A stretch of DNA of 37,373 nucleotides from Anseongella ginsenosidimutans (GTDB lineage Bacteria > Bacteroidota > Bacteroidia > Sphingobacteriales > Sphingobacteriaceae), in NCBI GenBank assembly GCA_029268045.1, contig JAJUHF010000015.1:1-37373 (forward strand), read 5' to 3'. This document shows positions 25,484-32,829 of the stretch, one piece after another (within the stretch, counting starts at the first letter, position 1; each line of letters opens with the position of its first letter). Below the pieces are notes generated by a model. The model was not told the DNA's origin and did no database searches. It worked only from the letters and a program-made list of their open reading frames with translations. The translations under genes and the position numbers were made by a program.

Positions 25484-26551
25484 TTATTCGGTTGGTGGGG
25501 GCGCGTCCGCTACGCAGCGGAAGCCCAGGTTATTTGCAGCGCTGCTGACCTCTCCCTTTCCCCGGCTGCGCGGCTTATAACGCACGCAATACTGATCACT
25601 GCATAGGAAAGAACCTCCCCGCTGAACCCTTTTTACGGCATTGGGTTCCGCCGGGTCGTAACTATCGGGTGGTCCCTGCGGGTTGTTTGAAGGGCTTTTC
25701 CGGTAATAGTCCGGCCGGTAAAAGTCACTGCACCATTCCCATACATTTCCTTCCATATCGTAGAGACCGTAAGGATTGGCGGGGAAGGAACCCACAGGCG
25801 CTACGCCGGCAAATCCATCTTCCGATGTGTTTCCTTCCGGGAAATTACCCTGGAAGATATTGGCGACCCATTTCCCGCCGGGCTTTAGCTCATCGCCCCA
25901 GTAATAGGTGCGTCCGGGCTGGCCACCCAATGCCGCGTACTCCCATTCCGCTTCGGTGGGAAGTCTTTTACCGGCCCATCTTGCATAGGCCTCCGCATCT
26001 TCATAGCAGACGTGAACAACCGGGGCGTTGGGATCGATTTTTTCAGGGTGATCCGGTCCCAGGGGTTGTTTCCAGTTGGCGCCGGGCACGTACCGCCACC
26101 ATTGAAGCGGATTGTCCAGCGAAACGCGGTGATCCGGGGGCGAAAAAACCGCCGATCCGGGAACCAGCATGTCTTTGGGAACCCCGGGAAAGTCGGCCGG
26201 GTTCAGTTCCCGTTCGGCCACGGTGACATAGCCGGTAGCCTCTACAAATTCCGCGAATTGTGCATTGGTCACTTCGTGCTGGTCCATCCAGAAGCCATCG
26301 ACTGTCACGGGATGGACTGGATTGGCGTCGGGAAATTCCGGATCGTTGGTGCCCATCATGAAAGATCCGCCGGGGATCCACACCATGCCTTCGGTAGACA
26401 CCTCGCTGGACACCTCGCGTTTTTGCTGCCCTGTTCCCAGTGCATTATCTGCCTGTTTCGGAGAACCGCTTTGGGTACCGGGTGAATTGCATGCGGCAAG
26501 GACCAAACACAATCCCACACCTGATTTTTGTAGTAAACCGCTATAAGCCAT
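25484..26551 (-). CDS. Formylglycine-generating enzyme (SUMF1/FGE) as a predicted lipoprotein
   Basis: This 355-residue protein is an FGE-sulfatase domain (about 53-349) behind a lipoprotein signal with lipobox LAAC (C21) and a ~30-residue linker. Domain marks are MVWIPGGSFMMGTN (about 56-69), VDGFWMDQHEVTNAQFAEFV, APVVHVCYEDAEAYARWAGKRLPTEAEWEYAA, GLYDMEGNVWEWCSDFY and GGSFLCSDQYC...NNLGFRC. Aerobic FGEs use two active-site cysteines in this last block, and both are here: C317 and C322. It therefore looks like a catalytically competent converter of sulfatase Cys to formylglycine, not one of the many SUMF1-domain proteins without them. Export is notable because typical bacterial FGEs are cytosolic. 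It follows susD by 51 bases; sulfatases at 15802 and 36528 are likely clients. Confidence 0.92.
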   Translation of the reverse strand: MAYSGLLQKSGVGLCLVLAACNSPGTQSGSPKQADNALGTGQQKREVSSEVSTEGMVWIPGGSFMMGTNDPEFPDANPVHPVTVDGFWMDQHEVTNAQFAEFVEATGYVTVAERELNPADFPGVPKDMLVPGSAVFSPPDHRVSLDNPLQWWRYVPGANWKQPLGPDHPEKIDPNAPVVHVCYEDAEAYARWAGKRLPTEAEWEYAALGGQPGRTYYWGDELKPGGKWVANIFQGNFPEGNTSEDGFAGVAPVGSFPANPYGLYDMEGNVWEWCSDFYRPDYYRKSPSNNPQGPPDSYDPAEPNAVKRVQRGGSFLCSDQYCVRYKPRSRGKGEVSSAANNLGFRCVADAPPPTE

Positions 26552-26602
26552 AAAACAAATTTATGGAAATTAGCGAATTTACGAATTCAATTTGCCGGCA
26601 AG

Positions 26603-28108
26603 CTATTTATAGCCTTCATTCTGGGTTAAATTGTTGTTGATCAGGATCTGGTTGGCGGGGATCGGAAAAAGCACCTCGTGTGGTTCAAATACGAAATCGG
26701 CCGCGGTAAAGGGGATTCCACTTCGGCTGGTGGTTGGATTGCTTTTCTCGAAATCGCCGTAGGCGTTCAGGAAATCGGCCAGTTCCTGCGGCGATTTCGT
26801 CCGCTTCAGATCAAACCAGCGATGATTCTCGAAGGCCAGTTCCACCCGCCGTTCCTGTAGTACTGCTTCGCGGAACGCATCCTTTCCCAGATTATTCAGC
26901 GGATCCAGTCCGGCCCGGCTACGTACCTGATTCAGATACCCTGCGGCTTCGGTGGTTGGCCCGGATACCTCGTTGATTGCTTCGGCCAGCATGAGCAGTA
27001 CGTCGGCATACCGGATCACCGGCCAGTTGTCGTCGGTACGCCCCCGGATCGCATGCGGGTGATTGTATTTATTAATGAAGGGCACCGGCACCCATTCGCC
27101 TTCCAGGCTGGTATACCCTTCTTTCAAAGAAACTTCCTTGCGAAGATCGCCTTCCTCGTAGGCGGCGATCATATCCCTGGAGGGAATGTTCCACCCGGCT
27201 CCGCTCTGACCGGGAAAATTGATCACCGCGCCGACCGATTCCCTGGGCGCGAAGGTGTAGATGAAGTCGCTCCACTCGCCCAGCTCGTTGCCGCCCTGGA
27301 ACTGCACGTCAAACACCGACTCAATGTGATTCTTTTTCTGCGGGTCAAATACGTCCGCGTAGGAAGGGAGTAGTTCATAACCCAGCGAAGTCACCTCCCG
27401 CAGCGTGGCGACGGCCTCATTGTATTCCTTTTTGGTGAGATAGACCTTGCCCAATAGGGAAAGCGCGGCGCCCTTGGTGATCCGGCCGACATTTTCGCTG
27501 TCCCAGCTGACCGGAAGCGATGCCACCGCGTCGGCCAGGTCGCTTTCCACCAATTCATATACCTGCGCTACGGGCTGCCGGGAATACTCCCAGGCTTGCT
27601 CCGGAGTTTCCAGGGGTTCGGTGATGACGATCACATCGCCAAAATATTGAAGCAGATTAAAGTAATAATAGGCCCGCAAAAACTTGAGCTGACCCTCAAA
27701 CGGTTTTTTTACGCTCTCCTCAAACGAGGCGGCCTCCAGTTTGGCCAGCGTCGTGTTGATGTTTACCAGCGTCTGATAATAGCTGTTGTATAAGTTGTTG
27801 ATATTGCTGGTAGAGGGGTTGATTTGCCAGAATTCGATCGCCTCCAGCGAAGGGCCCTGGCCCCGGTCACTCGGATTGAAGTGCAGGGTGGTGTTGTCCG
27901 TAATGAACTCGTTGTACTGCCACTGGTTCCGGATAATATCCTGGAGCTGGGAGTACACCCCATTAACGGCTTGTTCCATTTGCTGCTCGGTCTGGTAGAA
28001 ATTACCTTCCACCAGGCGCGTCGGGTCTGTTTTGTTCAAAAAGTCTTCGCCACACGAAAAAAGTGTAAAGGAAATCAATACGGCGAGCAATACGGTTTTG
28101 TGTTTCAT
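26603..28108 (-). CDS. SusD/RagB-family outer membrane lipoprotein (second pair)
   Basis: This 501-residue protein has lipobox LFSC with Cys at about residue 19 and the standard opening GEDFLNKTDPTRLVEGNFYQTEQQMEQAVNGVYSQL. TPR-like helices include FLRAYYYFNLLQYFGDVIVIT (about 128-148). VIRYADVLLMLAEAINEVSG (about 380-400), LQERRVELAFENHRWFDLKR (about 425-445) and the terminal LFPIPANQILINNNLTQNEGY are canonical. It is shorter than the first SusD and not closely similar, so the pairs should bind different ligands. It lies 10 bases after susC. Confidence 0.95.
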   Translation of the reverse strand: MKHKTVLLAVLISFTLFSCGEDFLNKTDPTRLVEGNFYQTEQQMEQAVNGVYSQLQDIIRNQWQYNEFITDNTTLHFNPSDRGQGPSLEAIEFWQINPSTSNINNLYNSYYQTLVNINTTLAKLEAASFEESVKKPFEGQLKFLRAYYYFNLLQYFGDVIVITEPLETPEQAWEYSRQPVAQVYELVESDLADAVASLPVSWDSENVGRITKGAALSLLGKVYLTKKEYNEAVATLREVTSLGYELLPSYADVFDPQKKNHIESVFDVQFQGGNELGEWSDFIYTFAPRESVGAVINFPGQSGAGWNIPSRDMIAAYEEGDLRKEVSLKEGYTSLEGEWVPVPFINKYNHPHAIRGRTDDNWPVIRYADVLLMLAEAINEVSGPTTEAAGYLNQVRSRAGLDPLNNLGKDAFREAVLQERRVELAFENHRWFDLKRTKSPQELADFLNAYGDFEKSNPTTSRSGIPFTAADFVFEPHEVLFPIPANQILINNNLTQNEGYK

Positions 28109-28118
28109 CTTCGTCAGT

Positions 28119-31100
28119 TTAGAATTTAACAGAAGCGCCTAGGGAAAAGGTTCTTGGGACAGGATAGGTTTCATCATCCACGCCGGGTTGAATACCGCCG
28201 CGTTGGTCCACGTCCGGATTGTTTCCCGGATAATTGGTGATAAGCAGGAGGTTGTCCGCGCTGAGATACACCCGGATGTTATGGAAGGTGGGAATGGTAT
28301 AGCCCACCGTCAGGTTCTTTAACCAGGCATGGCTGGCATCGTACACGTACCTGGAATTGGATTCCCGTTCCCATTTCCAGGTATTGGTGGTGGGTCCCTT
28401 TCCATCTCCGGGATTCTCTGCCGATCTCCACCGGTTCTTACCCGACCTTAAAATGTTGAAAACCCCGTCCATGTTCATGGTAGTAGCCTCTATATTCCTG
28501 AATACATCGTAATCCTGGGCTCCCGTGAACAGCAGGTTAAAATCAAAATTTCCATAATCGCCCCCCAGAGTAAAGCCCCAAACGGCTTTCGGGTGCGGAT
28601 TTCCGATCTCCACCATATCCTGTGTATCGTAGGAGATGATGCCGTCACCGTTGGTATCTTCGTATTTGTAAACGCCGGGAATGGCACCGTCCTGTTCGGG
28701 CCATGCGGCAATTTCCTCCTCGGTATTGAATATGCCCAGCATGCGGTAACCATGCAGCATGCCAATGGGCCGGCCCGGCCTGGACACATTGTAGGTGCTG
28801 TAGAAACTGCCGCTGCGGATCTCGTCGTTTTCGCCGTTGATCTCCAGGACTTTGTTTCTGTTGAACGCGATATTGAGGTCCGCATACAGGTTCACCTTGT
28901 TTACCGATGTCCGGTAACCCAGGGCAAATTCCAAACCGGTGTTCTGCACTTTTCCAATATTGGAAAAAGTCGTCGTGAACCCGGAAATCACTGGAATTTC
29001 AATGGGGAGTAGCATGTCGTTGGTAATTTTTCGGTAATATTCCGCCGTAAAGTACAGCCGGTTCCGGAACAGGGAGGCATCCAGGCCCAGGTTGACCTGG
29101 TTGGACTGTTCCCAGCCCAGGTTGGTATTGGCGAATGCGCCCAGCACCTGCCCGCTTGCAAATCCGCCTCCCAGGATGTAGTTCGCCGGATTCAGGATAG
29201 ACAAACTTCGGTAGTTTCCAATATCGTTGTTTCCGGTCACACCCCAGCTGCCTCTTAATTTCAAATCCGATACCCAGCCCGCGTTGTCCATAAAGGATTC
29301 CTCCGAAACCCGCCATCCAAGCGAGGCTGCAGGGAAATTCCCCCATTTGTTGTTAATCCCAAAACGCGAGCTGCCTTCCCGCCGGAAGGTGGCGGAAAAG
29401 AGGTATTTATCCATGAAGGTGTAGTGAACCCGGGCGATGTAGGCGAGCATGCTCCAGCTTGCCTCAGCCGATCCCGCGTCGACGCGTTCGGCTGAGCCAA
29501 GGAAACGGACGATATCGTTGGGAAACTCATTCCCTCCCGCGGTTAGGGATTTGCCGGTTTCTTCCTGGGCAGAGTAGCCCGCCATGATGCTGAAATCGTG
29601 GTCACCGATGGTTTTCGCGTAAGTTAGTACCTGGTCGGCGGCCACGTTCAGTGTTTCCCATTGACCTTCGCTCAGCCAGGCTTCCCGCGGAGGTGGTTGA
29701 TCGAATCCACGTCCGGCCAGGGTGGAGGGACGGAATTCTTTCATTTTTTCATTGATCAGGCGCGCGTTTACGGATGATCTGAACGTAAAATCCTTTAAAA
29801 ACCGGATCTCCAGATAACCGTTGCTGATCAGATCGGCGTTATTCCGGTTCCTTTCCATCTCCTTCATTTCCTGCACCGGATTGGCTGTTCCGAATACGCC
29901 ATCGTGGCCGCCGATGTAATCATTGAAACTGCCGTCCTCGTTGTACACCGGTTCCCGGGGGTCGGCCCAAAGCGCGGACCCGATAATCGCATCGCGGCCG
30001 TTGGTGGCGGCATACTGTTCTCTGAAGAAGGCACCCGCGATGTTCCAGCCGAGTGAAATATTTTTATTGATGTCCCCGTGCAGATTGGCCCGTATATTAA
30101 ATCGTTCGAAGCCGGTTTCGATCACCGCTCCCGCCTGGTTCAGGTAGTTGATGGAAAGCATCGATTTTACAAGGCCTTTGCCCGAAGAAAGGGTGATGTT
30201 ATAGTCCTGGAAGGGCGCGTTATTGTGCAGGATCTCGTCCATCCAGTCGGTGGAATAAGGCGTTTGCTCTGGATACCGGTAATCCTCGGGTACTTCTTCA
30301 ATGCTTGGCTCCCGGCCTTCGAAGTACCGGATTTTATCCATGAAGCTTTCCTTTTTATATTGTGCGAATTCCACCCCGTTCATCATTTCCACCCGCCGGG
30401 AGGCCGGCACGTTCTGTATGCCGTAATTTACGTCGAACCCCAGACTAAGCTCATCGTCCTTGGCGGATTTAGTGGTGATCAGCACCACGCCGTTTGATCC
30501 CCTGGCGCCATAAATAGCGGTGGAAGCCGCATCCTTCAGAACGGTAATGCTTTCTACATCCGCCGCATTCAAATTCCGGCCTGCTGAGGTGCCCATTGCG
30601 AAACCGTCGATCACGAACAGGGGGGCGCTGCCGGCGCCCAGGGAGCTAATGCCCCGGATCTTGACATCCAGCTCTTCTCCGGGCGTCCCGGTATTTTGTT
30701 TGACCACCACGCCGGGCGCCTGGCCAACCATCATGTTGTTGATATTGGAAACAGGGCGGTCCTTGATCTGTTCCATGTCAATCACCGAAACGGCGGAGGT
30801 AATATCGCGCTTGCGCTTGGAACCGTAACCAATGACTACGACCTGCTCAAGTGACTCATTGTCAGGAGAAAGTAGGACGCTTACAGGCTGTCCCGGGCGG
30901 GCCGGAACCTCCCGTGTGGTATAGCCCAGGAAAGATACCTCCAAAACGGCTTCCTGCGATTGGACTTCCAGGCTGAACCGACCGTCCGGTCCGGTGGAAG
31001 TTCCGGTAGATTCCCCTTTTACCTTTACGGAAACGCCGGGAAGCGGTTCCCGGCTTGCACTGTCCAGTACGGTTCCTTCGACGCTGTGCTGGGCGTAAAG

Positions 31101-31193
31101 GGATCCAAAGCACAAGCCCAGTAGAAAAATCAGGGCCATACTCTTCCACATCGCGCCCAGCCCCGTGTCTGGCGATTGCTTTACTCTTTTCAT
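28119..31193 (-). CDS. SusC/RagA-family TonB-linked outer membrane transporter (second pair)
   Basis: This 1024-residue transporter has a signal peptide with a long n-region (hydrophobic MALIFLLGLCFGSLYAQ, about 19-35). A carboxypeptidase-regulatory-like domain follows (about 37-112, VEGTVLDSASREPLPGVSVKVKG), then LEQVVVIGYGSKRKRDITSA and the plug (about 115-235, VKIRGISSLGAGSAPLFVIDG, AASTAIYGARGSNGVVLITT). The beta-barrel ends with SLGASVKF. No STN domain is present. It starts a minus-strand operon with SusD, FGE and amidohydrolase. The region upstream (31194-31386) holds a weak -7 box and a duplicated motif also found before the DUF1553 gene. Confidence 0.96.
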   Translation of the reverse strand: MKRVKQSPDTGLGAMWKSMALIFLLGLCFGSLYAQHSVEGTVLDSASREPLPGVSVKVKGESTGTSTGPDGRFSLEVQSQEAVLEVSFLGYTTREVPARPGQPVSVLLSPDNESLEQVVVIGYGSKRKRDITSAVSVIDMEQIKDRPVSNINNMMVGQAPGVVVKQNTGTPGEELDVKIRGISSLGAGSAPLFVIDGFAMGTSAGRNLNAADVESITVLKDAASTAIYGARGSNGVVLITTKSAKDDELSLGFDVNYGIQNVPASRRVEMMNGVEFAQYKKESFMDKIRYFEGREPSIEEVPEDYRYPEQTPYSTDWMDEILHNNAPFQDYNITLSSGKGLVKSMLSINYLNQAGAVIETGFERFNIRANLHGDINKNISLGWNIAGAFFREQYAATNGRDAIIGSALWADPREPVYNEDGSFNDYIGGHDGVFGTANPVQEMKEMERNRNNADLISNGYLEIRFLKDFTFRSSVNARLINEKMKEFRPSTLAGRGFDQPPPREAWLSEGQWETLNVAADQVLTYAKTIGDHDFSIMAGYSAQEETGKSLTAGGNEFPNDIVRFLGSAERVDAGSAEASWSMLAYIARVHYTFMDKYLFSATFRREGSSRFGINNKWGNFPAASLGWRVSEESFMDNAGWVSDLKLRGSWGVTGNNDIGNYRSLSILNPANYILGGGFASGQVLGAFANTNLGWEQSNQVNLGLDASLFRNRLYFTAEYYRKITNDMLLPIEIPVISGFTTTFSNIGKVQNTGLEFALGYRTSVNKVNLYADLNIAFNRNKVLEINGENDEIRSGSFYSTYNVSRPGRPIGMLHGYRMLGIFNTEEEIAAWPEQDGAIPGVYKYEDTNGDGIISYDTQDMVEIGNPHPKAVWGFTLGGDYGNFDFNLLFTGAQDYDVFRNIEATTMNMDGVFNILRSGKNRWRSAENPGDGKGPTTNTWKWERESNSRYVYDASHAWLKNLTVGYTIPTFHNIRVYLSADNLLLITNYPGNNPDVDQRGGIQPGVDDETYPVPRTFSLGASVKF

Positions 31194-31252
31194 GTTGAAT
31201 TTAATTGGTTTAGCGCTACGATTTAAGCCACGCGTTATGTCTCGTATAAATA

Positions 31253-31260
31253 CAAGACTA
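31253..31260 (-). promoter_or_regulatory. Candidate -7 box of the second SusC operon
   Basis: On the minus strand this reads TAGTCTTG, seven of eight matches to TAnnTTTG, 60 bases before the SusC start. The duplicated CAAAATGT motif lies directly upstream, where an activator or a -33-overlapping regulator would bind. Confidence 0.35.
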
Positions 31261-31281
31261 GAAAATAAATCGCGGTTATGC

Positions 31282-31317
31282 TATGCACATTTTGATAAGT
31301 GCATATACATTTTGATA
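31282..31317 (-). promoter_or_regulatory. Duplicated CAAAATGT motif with inverted repeat upstream of SusC
   Basis: Read on the plus strand, ACATTTTGATA occurs at 31287-31297 and again at 31307-31317, 20 bases apart. The first copy sits inside the inverted repeat TATGCAC (31282-31288) / GTGCATA (31299-31305). A 14-base segment, 31302-31315, is identical to 35389-35402 in front of the DUF1553-DUF1501 unit. It lies 89-124 bases upstream of the SusC start, suitable for a transcription-factor site. Confidence 0.55.
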
Positions 31318-31338
31318 CAGCTTCTTTAACTGAAGCTG
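31318..31338. terminator. Hairpin downstream of the DUF1501 gene
   Basis: CAGCTTC (31318-31324) and GAAGCTG (31332-31338) form a perfect seven-pair stem around a seven-base loop. It lies 49 bases after the DUF1501 stop on the minus strand. No T-run follows in that direction, so it is at best a weak terminator or mRNA-end structure. It could also be part of the regulatory site next to it. Confidence 0.35.
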
Positions 31339-31386
31339 CGGCAGCGCAAAATCAACACCAAAAGAGTCCTGAAGGCACTATTCGCC

Positions 31387-32817
31387 TCAGGCAAGCAATT
31401 CCATTACGGCTTCTCCGGTGCCGTCCGGGGTGGTGTAGAATGGACGTTTCTCCACCACATAATGGGTATCGGGAGGAATCCCCAGTGCGTGATAAATAGT
31501 TTGATGCAGCTGATCGATGCGGATGGGGTTTTCCACCGTCTTGCAGGGGCGTTCATCGGATGTTTTTCCATAAACAAACCCCTTTTTGACTCCTCCACCG
31601 AAAAGGAGGATGGAGCATCCATCGGTGAAATGCCGGTGCATCCCGTAAAATTTGATGTCGTTGATAATATCCGGCTGGTTCACCTGGTTTTTCACGGTGG
31701 CACCGGGACGCCCTTCCATGAGCATGTCGCGGCTGAACTCACTGGCCAGGATGATCAGCGTGCGGTCCAGATGGCCCGACTCGTCCAGATCCTTGATCAA
31801 TTGCGCCACGGGGGCATCAATCAGCTTTTTCATGCCCACCATGCGGGTATGACCGTTTTCATGGGTGTCCCAGCCCATAAAGGGTTCGTATTCGGTGGTA
31901 ACGCTAATGAAGCGCGCCCCTTGCTGGGTAAGGCGTTTGGCCATCAGGCAGCCCAGTCCGAATCGGCCGGTATTGTAGATGTCGTAGCTTTCCTTGGGTT
32001 CGCTGGTCAGATCAAACGCTTTCGCCTCGGGAGAGTTCAGCAGAATGTACGCCTGCTCCATGGAACGCATCAGCGACTCTTTCTGGTAGCCGCTGGCCAG
32101 GTCCTCCATGGGGCTTTTTTTGATCAGTTCCCGGTACAGTTTGTTCCTTGCCTCAAAACGTTTCAGATCCATTCCAGCAGGGGGACGCACGCTTTCCAGG
32201 CCCTGGCTGGGATCCGGAATCAGGAAGGGACCGTATTCCGAACCCAAAAACCCAGCCGTGTGAAACGCCTTCAGTTCTTCCGCTTCGCCTACCGTAAATC
32301 GCTGTCCGATATTGATGAAAGGCGGTATTACGGGGTTCTTCGGTCCCAGTTCTTTTGCAATCCAGGCTCCGATATGAGGTGCTGCCACGGTTTGGGGCGG
32401 TTCGTAACAGGTATGCCAATGGTATTGGTGCCGGGCATGCAGGATGAAGCCCATGTCGGCCGCAACATAGGACCGGATGAGTGTCCCGCGGTCCATTACC
32501 GATGCGATGGATTCCAGGCCTTCCGAGAAAAAGACGCCGTCAAGCGAAGTGGGAATGGACGGGAATGTACTTAATACGCGGTTTGCGTCCATACCTTTTT
32601 CGTACGGCTCGTAATGTTTCGGGTCAAACGTATCGGTATGAGCCATTCCGCCTGCCATCCAAAGTAGAATGACCGTATCGGCGGTGGATTTGATTTTGTT
32701 TCCTGTACGGCTACAGCCTGACAACATGCCGGCTACGGGAGAGCCGGCCGCAAGTGCTGCAAGTGTAGCGGCAGTGCCGTGTCTTAAAAACTCCCGTCGG
32801 TTCCAGGTAGGGGCCAT
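31387..32817 (-). CDS. DUF1501 protein with Tat signal
   Basis: This 476-residue protein begins with a twin-arginine signal (NRREFLRHG, R7-R8) followed by a hydrophobic stretch, so it should be exported folded. The DUF1501 domain covers the rest: VILLWMAGGMAHTDTFDPK (about 49-67), LHARHQYHWHTCYEPPQ, PHIGAWIAKELGPKNPVIPPFINIGQRF, RFGLGCLMAKRLTQQGARFISV, WDTHENGH and TLIILASEFSR. The family is related to the alkaline phosphatase/sulfatase fold and is abundant in Planctomycetes, nearly always paired with DUF1549/DUF1553 proteins as here (12 bases downstream of one). Its reaction is not established. A twin-arginine signal suggests a cofactor or metal loaded in the cytoplasm. Confidence 0.93.
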   Translation of the reverse strand: MAPTWNRREFLRHGTAATLAALAAGSPVAGMLSGCSRTGNKIKSTADTVILLWMAGGMAHTDTFDPKHYEPYEKGMDANRVLSTFPSIPTSLDGVFFSEGLESIASVMDRGTLIRSYVAADMGFILHARHQYHWHTCYEPPQTVAAPHIGAWIAKELGPKNPVIPPFINIGQRFTVGEAEELKAFHTAGFLGSEYGPFLIPDPSQGLESVRPPAGMDLKRFEARNKLYRELIKKSPMEDLASGYQKESLMRSMEQAYILLNSPEAKAFDLTSEPKESYDIYNTGRFGLGCLMAKRLTQQGARFISVTTEYEPFMGWDTHENGHTRMVGMKKLIDAPVAQLIKDLDESGHLDRTLIILASEFSRDMLMEGRPGATVKNQVNQPDIINDIKFYGMHRHFTDGCSILLFGGGVKKGFVYGKTSDERPCKTVENPIRIDQLHQTIYHALGIPPDTHYVVEKRPFYTTPDGTGEAVMELLA

Positions 32818-32829
32818 CTCTATTTTCTT

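Noticed and set aside
31462-32574. Open plus-strand frame of 370 codons opposite DUF1501
   Set aside because: It lies wholly within the DUF1501 gene, whose Tat signal and family motifs are intact.
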